64,000 bases of DNA, from NCBI GenBank assembly GCA_017450065.1, contig JAFSYI010000014.1, positions 62,001 through 126,000 on the forward strand, read 5' to 3'. This document shows positions 43,879 to 53,547 of this stretch, one piece after another (the first letter of the stretch is position 1; every line of letters starts with the position of its first letter). The notes below the pieces were generated by a model. It was given only the letters and a program-made list of their open reading frames with translations, ran no database searches and was not told where the DNA came from. The stretch is from Lachnospiraceae bacterium (GTDB taxonomy: Bacteria > Bacillota > Clostridia > Lachnospirales > Lachnospiraceae). The position numbers and the translations under genes were made by a program.

Positions 43879-45846
43879 GTGAGAAAAGAGATCAACAGAA
43901 CAGAGATCAATTATCTTAAGATACTTGCGGATAAATATCCTACGATAGCTGCGGCGTCAACGGAGATAATAAATCTGCAGTCAATACTTAACCTTCCCAA
44001 GGGAACCGAGCACTTTATGACGGATATACATGGGGAATACGAGCAGTTCAACCATGTGCTGAAGAACGGCTCCGGTTCCATCAAGAGAAAGATAGATGAG
44101 GAATTCGGCAATACCTTAAGTGTGAGGGATAAGAAAAGTCTTGCAACCCTTATCTATTATCCCAAGGAGAAGCTGGATATAATCCTTAAACAGGAAGATA
44201 ACATCGAGGACTGGTATAAGATCACTCTTCACAGGCTTGTACAGATTACAAAACGTGTTGCCAGTAAATATACAAGATCGAAGGTCAGAAAGGCTCTGCC
44301 GGAGGATTTCTCCTACGTTATAGAGGAGCTTATAACAGAGAAGGCAGAGGTTCAGGACAAGGAAGCTTATTATAACGAGATCATACATACGATAATAAGG
44401 ATCGGAAGAGCCCAGGATTTTATAATAGCTCTCAGCAATCTTATACAGCGTCTGGTGATCGATCATCTTCATATAGTCGGTGATATATTTGACAGGGGCC
44501 CCGGTCCTCACGTTGTTATGGATACGCTGAGAAATTATCATTCGGTTGATATCCAGTGGGGTAATCATGACGTGGTCTGGATGGGAGCGGCAGCAGGACA
44601 GCCCGCGTGTGTGGCAACTGTTTTAAGGCTTGCGATAAGGTACGGTAATCTTGATACGCTTGAAGAGGGCTACGGAATCAACCTTGTGCCGCTCGTGACC
44701 TTCTGCCTTAATACGTACAGGGATGTTAACTGTGATGTTTTCAAGACTCCCGTGAACAATGATTACGATGCAAGAAACGTCGAACTCAACAATATGATGC
44801 ACAAAGCCATGACGGTGATCCAGTTCAAGCTGGAAGGACAGGTGATAAAGAAGTATCCGGAATGGCAGATGCAGGACCGGCTGCTTCTTGACAGGATGGA
44901 TCTGAAAAAGGGAACGGTGTGTATTGACGGGAAGGAATATCCGCTTAAGGATACTGATTTTCCCACGATCGATCCTGATGATCCCTACAAACTGTCAGAT
45001 GCAGAGAAGGATATGATGGAACGGCTGATCCATGCGTTTATGAGGAGCGAGAAGCTTCAGAAGCATGTACGTTTCCTGTACAGTAAGGGAAGCATGTATA
45101 AGATATATAATTCCAATCTTCTGTATCACGGCTGTGTACCGCTTGATGAAAACGGGGATTTCAAGAAGGTGACCCTGTTCGGAAAAACCTACAGCGGCAA
45201 GAGCCTGTATGACATTCTCGAAGCGTATGCAAGGAAGGGATATTACGGTTCGGATACCGATGAGGAATGCATAAGGGGAAAGGATATTCTGTGGTATATA
45301 TGGACCAATCCCAATTCGCCGGTGTTCGGCAAGGAGAAGATGGCTACCTTTGAGCGCTATTTCATAGAGGATAAGGCAACCCATACCGAGAAGAAGAATA
45401 AGTACTATGAACTTCTCGACGATGAGGAAACGGTCAATAAGATATTAAGGGAGTTCGGCCTTGATGAGAGATTTTCACATATAGTTAACGGTCATGTGCC
45501 GGTAGAACAGAAGAAGGGGGAGAGCCCAATTAAATGCCGCGGCAAGCTTCTTGTCATAGACGGGGGATTCTCCAAGGCTTATCAGAGCAAGACGGGCATA
45601 GCGGGATATACGCTCGTATATAACTCGCACGGAATGTGGATCGCGGCGCATGAACCCTTCGAAAGCAAGGATGCGGCTATACTTAAGGAAACAGATATAG
45701 TTTCGGATTCCTTTGTGGTGGAGAGCTCAACGATAAGGCTGAGAGTTGCCGACACGGATACGGGTTATGATATAAGAGAGCAGATATGTGAGCTCGAGGA
45801 TCTGCTTGATGCGTACCGTGAAGGTGTGATAGTGGAACGTTCATAG
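43879..45846 (+). CDS. fbp: Fructose-1,6-bisphosphatase class III
   Basis: A 655-residue enzyme of the Firmicutes class III type, which dephosphorylates fructose-1,6-bisphosphate in gluconeogenesis. It contains calcineurin-like metal motifs: DIHGEYEQF, GDIFDRGPGPH, WGNHDV and the late NGHVPV plus DGGFSKAYQ. GTG 43879 is preferred because GGAGAG lies 4 bp upstream; the TTG at 43867 overlaps that ribosome site. It is followed 9 bp later by hisA. Confidence 0.96.
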   Translation: MRKEINRTEINYLKILADKYPTIAAASTEIINLQSILNLPKGTEHFMTDIHGEYEQFNHVLKNGSGSIKRKIDEEFGNTLSVRDKKSLATLIYYPKEKLDIILKQEDNIEDWYKITLHRLVQITKRVASKYTRSKVRKALPEDFSYVIEELITEKAEVQDKEAYYNEIIHTIIRIGRAQDFIIALSNLIQRLVIDHLHIVGDIFDRGPGPHVVMDTLRNYHSVDIQWGNHDVVWMGAAAGQPACVATVLRLAIRYGNLDTLEEGYGINLVPLVTFCLNTYRDVNCDVFKTPVNNDYDARNVELNNMMHKAMTVIQFKLEGQVIKKYPEWQMQDRLLLDRMDLKKGTVCIDGKEYPLKDTDFPTIDPDDPYKLSDAEKDMMERLIHAFMRSEKLQKHVRFLYSKGSMYKIYNSNLLYHGCVPLDENGDFKKVTLFGKTYSGKSLYDILEAYARKGYYGSDTDEECIRGKDILWYIWTNPNSPVFGKEKMATFERYFIEDKATHTEKKNKYYELLDDEETVNKILREFGLDERFSHIVNGHVPVEQKKGESPIKCRGKLLVIDGGFSKAYQSKTGIAGYTLVYNSHGMWIAAHEPFESKDAAILKETDIVSDSFVVESSTIRLRVADTDTGYDIREQICELEDLLDAYREGVIVERS

Positions 45847-45855
45847 GAGATATAA

Positions 45856-46656
45856 GTGTTATTCCGTCCATGCATAGATATTCACAACGGAAAAGTTAAA
45901 CAGATCGTGGGTGGAAGCCTGAGGGATTCGGGAGAAGATCTGACCGAAAACTTTGCTTCGGATAAGGATGCGGATCATTATGCCGGTATATATAAGGCAT
46001 ACGGACTCACCGGCGGACATATAGCGATGCTTAATGCGGGAGGTACTCCCGCGTATGATGCAACAAAGGAACAGGCAGTAAAGGCACTTAAGGCTTTCCC
46101 GGGGGGTCTGCAGGCCGGTGGCGGAATAAATGCCGGAAATGCGTATGATTTTATCGAGGCCGGAGCATCGCACGTCATAGTCACCTCATATGTCTTCAGG
46201 GACGGGAGGATAGACTTTGAGAGGCTGGATAAGCTGAGGAATGCGGTGGGCAGGGAACATATAGTTCTTGACTTAAGCTGCAGGTTCAGAAGCCTTCGGG
46301 ATGAAACGGGTAATGAAGAAGGAGCATATTATATAGTTACCGACAGGTGGCAGAAATTCACAGATACCAGGCTTGAAAACAGAACCTTTGACATTCTGGC
46401 GGATTACTGTGATGAATTCCTGGTTCACGCTGTGGATGTGGAAGGAAAAAAATCAGGAGTCGATGATAAAGTACTTGGCATACTTGCCAATATACCTTAT
46501 ACTGTAACCTACGCGGGCGGTGTGTCGTCTCTTTCGGATATAGAGAAGATAAAGAGTATCGGCAGGGGCAGGATAGACGTTACCGTAGGAAGCGCATTGA
46601 AGCTGTTTGGTGGTCATCTTGGCATAGAGGAGGTTGTCGGATGTATTCAATCATGA
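45856..46656 (+). CDS. hisA: Eukaryote-type phosphoribosylformimino-AICAR-ribotide isomerase (HisA/HIS6)
   Basis: A 266-residue barrel enzyme that isomerises ProFAR to PRFAR in histidine synthesis. The sequence follows the fungal/plant HIS6 form rather than common bacterial HisA: FRPCIDIHNGKVKQIVGGSL at the start, a NAGGTPAYDATKEQ insert, LQAGGGIN and VTYAGGVSS late. The start is GTG with AGGAG 5 bp upstream. It overlaps the next gene by 16 bp. No other his gene is in the window. Confidence 0.92.
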   Translation: MLFRPCIDIHNGKVKQIVGGSLRDSGEDLTENFASDKDADHYAGIYKAYGLTGGHIAMLNAGGTPAYDATKEQAVKALKAFPGGLQAGGGINAGNAYDFIEAGASHVIVTSYVFRDGRIDFERLDKLRNAVGREHIVLDLSCRFRSLRDETGNEEGAYYIVTDRWQKFTDTRLENRTFDILADYCDEFLVHAVDVEGKKSGVDDKVLGILANIPYTVTYAGGVSSLSDIEKIKSIGRGRIDVTVGSALKLFGGHLGIEEVVGCIQS

Positions 46657-47777
46657 TATTGGATAACAGTGAAGTAGAGCTTGTCATGATGCAGAAGGCA
46701 TTGGAAAAGGAGTACAATGTCATAGCCATGAACAACAGCAAGCAGGCGTTGGCAAGGCTTTCCAAGGCAAACATAATGCCGGATATTATGGTGATCGATG
46801 TTGTCCTTCAGGGCGTGAGCGGTTTTGAAGTATTAACGCGGCTTAAGACATCGGAGAAGACCAAAGAGGTAAGGGTCATCTTCATTTCCGGTGACAAGGA
46901 TGCGACGACCGAGGTTGAAGCATACAGGATGGGCGCCTCTGATTTCCTTAGAAAACCCGTAAATACACAGATACTTAAAAAACATATAGAGACGCAGGTG
47001 GAGCTGCTTGAAAGCAAGAAGCAGATGGGCAATTATTCCGGCCAGCTTCAGCAGTCGATGGCGGCAGCCAATCAGAATACATTAAAGCTTGAATATTTCA
47101 TCATCGGTGTAATAACGGACCTTATAACGGTTAAGGATACCTATGCGGGTATGAGCTCGCTGGCTGTTTCCAGATATATGGGACTGATACTCCGCGAAAT
47201 GCTTATGTCGGGTGTTAATTACGGTATAGACCCTTCGGATTTCGAGCTTATCATCCTGTCATCCCAGCTTCATGATATGGGGAAGATAGGTATTCCCGAT
47301 TCGATACTTCAAAAAACAGGTAAGTATACGGATGAAGAATTCGAAATGATGAAGAAGCATACCGTACTTGCGGCTAACGCCATACAGCGCTATTCTTATT
47401 TAATACCCAATTCGAAATTCCTGAATTATACATATCAGATGGCCAGATACCATCATGAAAGATATGACGGAGGCGGTTATCCCGATCATCTTATGGGCAA
47501 CAACATACCTTTGCTCGCAAGGATCCTTTCCGTAGCGGATACATATGACGCTTTGGTATCGACAAGGTCATACAAGCAGGCGAAAACTCATGAGCAGGCT
47601 TATAACATAATAACCCAGGCTGCGGGACTTCAGTTCGATCCGACGGTTGTTTCGGCTTTCCAGAGAGCCCATATGGAGATATATGAGATGTCAAGGCAGC
47701 TGGAGATGCTTGAGGCCCAGCACAGAAAACAGCAGATGAGCGCCCAGGCAATGACACAGATGCCGCCGGCATCATAA
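46641..47777 (+). CDS. Response regulator with HD-GYP phosphodiesterase domain
   Basis: A 378-residue protein. Residues 1-120 are a receiver domain (acceptor Asp in MVIDVVLQG near 53, Lys in LRKPVN near 104), a coiled linker follows, then an HD-GYP domain with [11 protein letters not shown] near 211, HH in [12 protein letters not shown] near 277 and [15 protein letters not shown] enzymes hydrolyse c-di-GMP or related dinucleotides. The Gln-rich C-terminus is probably disordered. The start lies within hisA, with GAGGAGG upstream. No cognate kinase adjoins. Confidence 0.95.
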   Translation: MYSIMILDNSEVELVMMQKALEKEYNVIAMNNSKQALARLSKANIMPDIMVIDVVLQGVSGFEVLTRLKTSEKTKEVRVIFISGDKDATTEVEAYRMGASDFLRKPVNTQILKKHIETQVELLESKKQMGNYSGQLQQSMAAANQNTLKLEYFIIGVITDLITVKDTYAGMSSLAVSRYMGLILREMLMSGVNYGIDPSDFELIILSSQLHDMGKIGIPDSILQKTGKYTDEEFEMMKKHTVLAANAIQRYSYLIPNSKFLNYTYQMARYHHERYDGGGYPDHLMGNNIPLLARILSVADTYDALVSTRSYKQAKTHEQAYNIITQAAGLQFDPTVVSAFQRAHMEIYEMSRQLEMLEAQHRKQQMSAQAMTQMPPAS

Positions 47778-47871
47778 TATATCTTTACAATGTCACAGAT
47801 TTATGATAATATCTTTAAGATGTTATTTGCATCTGTCAATATTATTTAATTTTCTTTATTGGAGGTACTAT

Positions 47872-48069
47872 ATGAAGGGTACAGTAAAGTGGTTCAATAA
47901 CCAGAAGGGATACGGATTCATCTCTGACGAGCAGGGACAGGACGTGTTCGTTCACTATTCGGGACTTAATATGGAAGGCTTCAAGTCACTTGACGAGGGC
48001 GCATCCGTAGAGTTCGATGTAGTGCAGGGTGAGAAGGGACCTCAGGCAACAAATGTAACAAAGTTATAA
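47872..48069 (+). CDS. Cold-shock protein, CspA family
   Basis: A 65-residue RNA-binding OB-fold protein with RNP1 KGYGFI and RNP2 VFVHY. Cold-shock proteins melt RNA secondary structure. GGAGG is spaced 8 bp from the ATG. The upstream 90 bp are AT-rich with two near-direct repeats of ATATCTTTA-AATGT type (around 47780 and 47811); no clear promoter was fixed. Confidence 0.97.
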   Translation: MKGTVKWFNNQKGYGFISDEQGQDVFVHYSGLNMEGFKSLDEGASVEFDVVQGEKGPQATNVTKL

Positions 48070-48172
48070 TCCGGTTTTTACAACTTGTGCCTTTTCTTAG
48101 ATATATACATTGTGCTTTTTAAAGATTACATGAGTTTATGTTAGGGGAAGTAGCAGTCGTATTAAACAGATT

Positions 48173-48207
48173 AAAAAACAGGGGTGCGCAGGCATCCCTG
48201 TTTTTTT
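48173..48207 (+). terminator. Intrinsic terminator after the cold-shock gene
   Basis: AAACAGGGGTGC and GCATCCCTGTTT pair over 12 bp (one G-U) around GCAG, followed by seven T. Confidence 0.92.
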
Positions 48208-48218
48208 CCACCTTCCGA

Positions 48219-48247
48219 TTGAAATGAATCTCCATATAAGGTACAAT
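48219..48247 (+). promoter_or_regulatory. Promoter of the lysozyme/T2SSF operon
   Basis: TTGAAA (48219-48224) and TACAAT (48242-48247) have 17-bp spacing. Transcription would begin near 48254, so an ATG at 48250 cannot be the start of the next gene. Confidence 0.72.
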
Positions 48248-48285
48248 AAATGGTTGTAGCCTTAAAGAACAGGGAGTATAAAGGT

Positions 48286-49332
48286 TTGAAAAAAAAGAGG
48301 ATGAAGAACATAACCAAGCTGTATATGGTGCTGGGTGTTCTTGGACTTACGATATTACTGCTTGGTATTACGGTAGGTTTTCTCATAGGCAGCCATATGG
48401 GAAAGAAGGAAGCAAAGAAGAATGCTCCTGCGGAGGAAACAGGTCAGGATGCTTCGGAAGTTACGGAGGATGAAGCCGCCGGGGATTCCGGGAATATCCC
48501 TGAGATCGTAGTGGATGATCCGGAGGATAATGTTACCAGGGTATATATTCCCGCAAGGGAACGTGTACTGGGTCAGATACCGGTCAACCCGTATAATACA
48601 GAATTCTTTTATCTGGAAGACGGGTTTATGGCATATCATGATGAGAACGGGAAAAAGATATCATGGCTTGGAGTGGATCTTTCCTACCATCAGGAAAATG
48701 TCAACTGGGACGAGCTTCAGAACTCAGGTATTGATTTTGTTATATTAAGATGCGGATACAGAGGATATTCGGAAGGCGGTCTTGTCAAGGACGAGAAGTT
48801 TGACGAATATGCGGCACAGTGCAATGCAAGAGATATTCCTCTTGGCGTTTATTTCTTCACACAGGCCATAAGCGTGGAGGAAGCCGAGAGGGAGGCGGAT
48901 TTTGTCATAGACCTCATAAAGGATTACAAGATAAGCTATCCGGTCGCTTTTGATACGGAATATGTGTCGGATGCGGGAGCAAGGACCAATACAGAGGAAA
49001 TAGATGAGGATCTGAGGACGGAAATGTGCATTGCTTTCTGTGAAAGGATCAGGAAGGCCGGTTATTATCCCATGATATATGCATCCGAGAACTGGATCAG
49101 GCGCGAACTTAACTTTGAGGCACTGCAGGACTATGATTTCTGGGCACCGCAGTATCTTGAGGAAAATGATTTCATGTATGACTTCACGATATGGCAGTAT
49201 ACGGAAAGGGGTTTTATAAAAGGTGTTGACGAGCAGGTCGATCTTGATATAAGCATGGTTGACTATGCTGAGTTTGTGCCTGCTTTAAGAGAGGCTGTAG
49301 TAAACGGCGGTGAGATAATATATGACGAATGA
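48286..49332 (+). CDS. Membrane-anchored GH25 lysozyme-like muramidase
   Basis: A 348-residue protein from TTG 48286 (GGGAG 9 bp upstream). A basic start, one TM helix (about 15-40) and an acidic linker are followed by a GH25 barrel: LGVDLSYHQ near 130, FVILRCGYRGYS, LGVYFFTQA, the acidic pair in AFDTEYV near 222, and TIWQYTERG. GH25 enzymes cut beta-1,4 bonds between MurNAc and GlcNAc. It overlaps the T2SSF gene by 11 bp, suggesting a wall-opening role for that system. ATG 48301 is a possible alternative start. Confidence 0.92.
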   Translation: MKKKRMKNITKLYMVLGVLGLTILLLGITVGFLIGSHMGKKEAKKNAPAEETGQDASEVTEDEAAGDSGNIPEIVVDDPEDNVTRVYIPARERVLGQIPVNPYNTEFFYLEDGFMAYHDENGKKISWLGVDLSYHQENVNWDELQNSGIDFVILRCGYRGYSEGGLVKDEKFDEYAAQCNARDIPLGVYFFTQAISVEEAEREADFVIDLIKDYKISYPVAFDTEYVSDAGARTNTEEIDEDLRTEMCIAFCERIRKAGYYPMIYASENWIRRELNFEALQDYDFWAPQYLEENDFMYDFTIWQYTERGFIKGVDEQVDLDISMVDYAEFVPALREAVVNGGEIIYDE

Positions 49333-50947
49333 TGATTTTGATTTTCAGCCGTTGGCGGCTCAGGACAGAGACATACTTTCGATGGATGATTTTATGACAC
49401 AGGATCAGAAGCCTCCCGTGCCTGATTCTGTGCGCCCTGACAATAAGAAGGAAGGTGAGGGGGAAAAGCGCAGGAGCAGGAAACGCGCAGCAGCGAAGAA
49501 AGAGGATGATTCCGCCGATCTTGAATATATAGAACCCGAGATCCCGGTGAAAAACAGAACCCGGGATGACGACGAGAAACAGGCGAAGAAAAAAACGGCT
49601 GCCGGGAAGACCGGTAATGAACCGGTCCGCAGGCCAAAGAAACGGCGTGAAAACCCCGGTGATGATAATGCTCCTTATTCGGAGCCGCCAACCGGTGACT
49701 GGAGCGAACTTACGGACGCTGCAGCTGAAGAAGACACAGTAAAAAAGAAGCACCGTAAGAAGAATCGTGATAAAAACACCGGTGGCGATGAGGATGGGAT
49801 GCAGCCCCCGGTACCGGATGGGAGCAGGATAGTCGATGCGTATACGGTGGTTGAGAAGGCCGATTATGAAAAGGTTGACATAAGTCCTGATGAGGCTGCC
49901 GGAAGTATTCCGTATGATGCGCTCAGGGATATGTGCAATGAGTTTTCGAGAATACAGAGTGCGGGCGTGAGCGTTCGCGGAGCGCTTCGCATAGTTAAGG
50001 AACAGACAGAAGATGAGCAGCTCAAGGAGGCACTCGACAGGGTATACGAAAGAGTAAAGATGGGCGATGATCTGTCTGAAGCGATGAATAAGTGCAAGTG
50101 CTTTCCCTTTGCGTTTACCATAGCGGTTTCGGCAGCTGAAAAGAACGACATGATCGCAATGCTGTTCGGAAGGTTCGGAGAGATATTCGCGGCAGAGGTA
50201 AGGGATAAAGAGCACAGGAAGGTTTCGGTGTTCTATCCTCTTCTGACAACCGGATGCGCATTGGTCATAATGCTTGTTATGTGTCTTGCTGTATTTCCGG
50301 CATTTATGGATATGCTGGCCGCACTGGGCCTTGATGGTTCCGGAGCAACCGCGGCGATATTTTCGGCGGCAATGACTGTAAAAAATGTGTGGTGGCTGCT
50401 GCTGATTATTATAATACTGATATTTGCCGTTATAATACTGTTTAAGGTGGTCAGGGAGAATAATCTGTTCGGGAGCGGAAGAAAAGAAAAAGACATTCCT
50501 GAGGGATCCTACGAAAGGATGACCGTCTATGTCAAGTTCGTAAGATATATGAATGCCCTGCTTAAGGTGGGCGTTGCGACCAGGGATGCACTGTTTGTTA
50601 CGGCACATTCATTCCATGATTATCCGTTTATGACCGATATGCTGCTTGAGGCAGCCAATGCAGCTGCGGGAGGTTCGACACTTTCAAACGCTCTCTGCGT
50701 ATCGGATTTCTTTCCGATGATGATACTTCAGATGATATCCGTGGGAGAGGAAATGGGGGATACACCCGAGATGCTTCAGTATATCGCGGATTATTATGAG
50801 GATGAGTCGCATAAAAAAGAGGCTGAGGAACAGGCAGCCAGGGGGCCGGTCACCATTATCGTTATGGCGGTGTCCGTCCTTATACTTCTTCTGATGATGC
50901 TTCTTCCAATGCTGTCGCTGTTTAAAGCAGTGAGCGGAATACAGTAA
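49322..50947 (+). CDS. Type II secretion system F-like (PilC/GspF) membrane protein
   Basis: A 541-residue protein. Residues 1-185 are highly charged and probably disordered (Lys/Arg/Asp/Glu-rich, Pro-rich). Two T2SSF-type helical domains follow (about 200-300 and 405-510) with TM helices near 303-328, 350-378 and 515-538. In T2SS and type IV pili this protein is the inner-membrane platform turned by the assembly ATPase. No ATPase, prepilin peptidase or pilin lies nearby, so it may work with distant partners or in a reduced system. Confidence 0.85.
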   Translation: MTNDDFDFQPLAAQDRDILSMDDFMTQDQKPPVPDSVRPDNKKEGEGEKRRSRKRAAAKKEDDSADLEYIEPEIPVKNRTRDDDEKQAKKKTAAGKTGNEPVRRPKKRRENPGDDNAPYSEPPTGDWSELTDAAAEEDTVKKKHRKKNRDKNTGGDEDGMQPPVPDGSRIVDAYTVVEKADYEKVDISPDEAAGSIPYDALRDMCNEFSRIQSAGVSVRGALRIVKEQTEDEQLKEALDRVYERVKMGDDLSEAMNKCKCFPFAFTIAVSAAEKNDMIAMLFGRFGEIFAAEVRDKEHRKVSVFYPLLTTGCALVIMLVMCLAVFPAFMDMLAALGLDGSGATAAIFSAAMTVKNVWWLLLIIIILIFAVIILFKVVRENNLFGSGRKEKDIPEGSYERMTVYVKFVRYMNALLKVGVATRDALFVTAHSFHDYPFMTDMLLEAANAAAGGSTLSNALCVSDFFPMMILQMISVGEEMGDTPEMLQYIADYYEDESHKKEAEEQAARGPVTIIVMAVSVLILLLMMLLPMLSLFKAVSGIQ

Positions 50948-50970
50948 GTAACGGATATGTAAGGCAGGTT

Positions 50971-52284
50971 ATGAAAGAAAACAGGTTGGCAATATTTATG
51001 CTGGGTCTTATGAGTATCACCGCAGTAGCGGTGGTACTTGTTTGTATACAAATGGTAAACATGACCGGTGTACTCGCGCGGAGCATGGAAACAGCATCAA
51101 AGGATGTTGCCATGGATGAGGCACAGCAGGAGCTTCAGGACGGGATGCAGGAGCTTATAGACGGAGTCTGTGCCGGCATATATGAAGATATGGTCATGGA
51201 ATACGGGGCGGAAACGGACGGTCTTCTCGGTACGGGATATAAGGCTGAATACAGCGGGAAATGTGCCCGCGCTCTTAACAAAAAGCTTGGGAACGGTGAA
51301 GCACTTACGGATATTTTAAGAGACCTTCTTCCGGCTTCTTCCGATACCGGGTTTGTGATAAGCGATGCGCCCGCACCTTCATTTACAATAGATCTGGATG
51401 AGTCTTTGGGTGAGCTGAAACAGTGTGTGGTAAAGGACGTCATTCTGGGATATATGAAGAACGGAAGCAATGCGGGACAGAGGATCATTGAGTTAAGAAT
51501 CAGTCCCACAGCGGCGGAATTTGCCGATGCGGAGGTGGACATCAATGATTACTGTATGATGGGAATGAAGGGAATCTATATAACGGGCGGGACTTCGTCC
51601 ATAGAGGGGAATGTATATGCGGGGACTCACATTTACGAAGAGAGCCGCGAAGATGAAACCGCATACGGAGAGAAGGATCCTTACGGTGGTATAAACATAT
51701 TGGATACGGTGGTTGACATGCATGGCGATACCATCATAACCACGGGTGATATCAATATAAAGGGATCCGCTGTGATCATGGGCAGTGAGAAAGAGAGTAT
51801 ATCCGTGTTTGCAAATACCCTTAATGAGATTGAAAGCTTACCCGGTGAAACCGGATATACCGTCAACGGAAAACTGTTTTTAAAAGACGGAAGTACCGGA
51901 TACTCAAACGAAGAGCGCTATGATGAGATAATGGCGGTCATGAATGAAACAGAAGGACGTATAAGCGTTATTAATTCCGTTTATTCAAGCGATGATGACA
52001 GCACCTACAGCGCAGGCGTACAAAAGACGCTGTCGGATAAAGATGTTACCGTGGAAAACGATTATAGAGGCGTTATTATCACTACGGGAAATATCTATGT
52101 GGAAGAGGGAGTAAATGTTGAAGGGCTTCTTATTGCCGGCGACAGGATCTGTGTCAGGGGCAACAACAGTATTGTAAGGAACAGCGAAGCGGTAAATACG
52201 CTTCTTGCCGAAGAAGAGGAGCTTAAGAACAGCGGTGCTTTGTCGATTGGAGAATGTGTCGGTGATTATATAAAGAGGCTGTGA
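50971..52284 (+). CDS. PilX-like single-pass exported protein
   Basis: A 437-residue protein. The N-terminus is short and basic followed by a TM helix (about 8-30), like PilX/prepilin-type proteins but without a clear prepilin cleavage site. A helical region (35-80) precedes a strand-rich part with repeated Gly/Asn/Val turns (SSIEGNVYAGTHIY, DTIITTGDINIKGSAVI, VIITTGNIYVEEGVNV), suggestive of a beta-solenoid. It starts 23 bp after the T2SSF gene. Likely a surface or pilus-associated component; the family is not certain. Confidence 0.7.
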   Translation: MKENRLAIFMLGLMSITAVAVVLVCIQMVNMTGVLARSMETASKDVAMDEAQQELQDGMQELIDGVCAGIYEDMVMEYGAETDGLLGTGYKAEYSGKCARALNKKLGNGEALTDILRDLLPASSDTGFVISDAPAPSFTIDLDESLGELKQCVVKDVILGYMKNGSNAGQRIIELRISPTAAEFADAEVDINDYCMMGMKGIYITGGTSSIEGNVYAGTHIYEESREDETAYGEKDPYGGINILDTVVDMHGDTIITTGDINIKGSAVIMGSEKESISVFANTLNEIESLPGETGYTVNGKLFLKDGSTGYSNEERYDEIMAVMNETEGRISVINSVYSSDDDSTYSAGVQKTLSDKDVTVENDYRGVIITTGNIYVEEGVNVEGLLIAGDRICVRGNNSIVRNSEAVNTLLAEEEELKNSGALSIGECVGDYIKRL

Positions 52285-52319
52285 AAAACTCTTTTTTTAA
52301 GTCAATTTTACAAACTTGC

Positions 52320-52348
52320 TTGCAATATCAATCACTTGGTGATATTAT
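52320..52348 (+). promoter_or_regulatory. Promoter with spacer operator before the BTAD regulator
   Basis: TTGCAA (52320-52325) and TATTAT (52343-52348) have 17-bp spacing. A perfect inverted repeat AATATCA-9-TGATATT (52324-52346) covers the -35 edge, the spacer and the -10, placing a probable operator across the promoter. Confidence 0.6.
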
Positions 52349-52396
52349 CATAATTGATTAAGTTTGTGACGAATAAACATGAATATGGAGGTTATT

Positions 52397-53527
52397 ATGT
52401 CAGAAAAAGTAAGAATCACATTATTTAATGGTTTCGGTATATATATGGAGGATAAACCGATCCTTGACAGTCTGGCAAACACCAGGAAGACCAAGCTGTT
52501 CCTCTGTTACCTTCTGCTGAATAAGGACAAGCCTATTTCACATAAGGAGCTGTTTGAACTTCTGTGGTCAGGAGAGGATTATGCCAATCCGGGTACGGCT
52601 TTAAGAACACTTCTGTACCGTTACAGGGCTTTGGTGGAGGCGACCGGAATAGATGCATTGGAGAATTCCATATTAAGCCGCCGCGGCGCTTACCAGTGGA
52701 ATCCGGATCTTGATGTTTCCATTGACATATATGATTTTGAGGATGCGGTAAACAGAGCGACTGAATGTACAGATGACGACAAAGAGAAGGAGAAGCTCCT
52801 GCTTCAGGCAATGGAGCTGTATACGGGTAACCTGCTTCCCGATTCCAATGAGGAGCACTGGGTTGTGCCCAAGGCTGTTATATTAAGGGACGAATATATA
52901 CAGACCGCGCTTGCGTATATCGAACTGCTTAAGAAGTCCGGCAAGTATGATGAGATAATAAGTGTATGCAACAGGGTACAGGAATTCATACCCGTATCGC
53001 TGGATATTGAAAACGAGATGAACCTTGCACTGCAGAAGGGGCTTGAAACGGAGAGCATGAAGAACGAATATGATCTTTTCCGTGATGCCTCAGAGGATAT
53101 GAAGCGCATGATCGGCGGCGTCAGAGAGGAAATGGAAACCGATTCGTCTGAGAATACCGCCTTTGTCTGTGAGTATGATATGTTCAGAGAGGTATACAGG
53201 CTTCAGAGAAGGCTTCTTATGCGTACCGGGGAAACAATGTTCCTGACGATGGCTACGCTGCGTTCAAAGAATAAGGACAAGCATGAACCGCTTAAGAACG
53301 AGCGGGCGATGAGTGCTCTTCTTGAGTGCTGCAAGCATGAGCTCAGAATGGGCGACAGCATATGCAGGTATTCGGAGGATCAGTATGCGATAATGTTCCC
53401 GGTGGATTCTTATGAAAATGCCGTTAAGGTTATGGAAAGAGTGCGCATGAGCTTCTACAGAAAGAGTAATCTCAATGAGTACATGCTGGTCTACAGGATA
53501 ACTCCGCTTAAGAACTCAAAGGAATAA
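52397..53527 (+). CDS. BTAD/SARP-like regulator with degenerate GGDEF-like domain
   Basis: A 376-residue protein. It has an N-terminal OmpR-type winged helix (about 5-95; SHKELFELLWSGED, ALRTLLYRYRALVE), a bacterial transcriptional activation domain of TPR-like helices (105-225), a linker, and a C-terminal fold like GGDEF with SEDQYAIMF where RxGGDEF would be. Cyclase activity is therefore not expected. GGAGG is spaced 6 bp from ATG 52397. It lies 20 bp before the sensor-like gene and probably acts with it. Confidence 0.85.
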   Translation: MSEKVRITLFNGFGIYMEDKPILDSLANTRKTKLFLCYLLLNKDKPISHKELFELLWSGEDYANPGTALRTLLYRYRALVEATGIDALENSILSRRGAYQWNPDLDVSIDIYDFEDAVNRATECTDDDKEKEKLLLQAMELYTGNLLPDSNEEHWVVPKAVILRDEYIQTALAYIELLKKSGKYDEIISVCNRVQEFIPVSLDIENEMNLALQKGLETESMKNEYDLFRDASEDMKRMIGGVREEMETDSSENTAFVCEYDMFREVYRLQRRLLMRTGETMFLTMATLRSKNKDKHEPLKNERAMSALLECCKHELRMGDSICRYSEDQYAIMFPVDSYENAVKVMERVRMSFYRKSNLNEYMLVYRITPLKNSKE

Positions 53528-53547
53528 GAGCAGAGGGAGAGTCATAT

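Noticed and set aside
49214-50608. Long minus-strand open frame (464 codons) opposite the T2SSF gene
   Set aside because: It arises from the charged codon bias of the sense gene and shows no domain or start signals.
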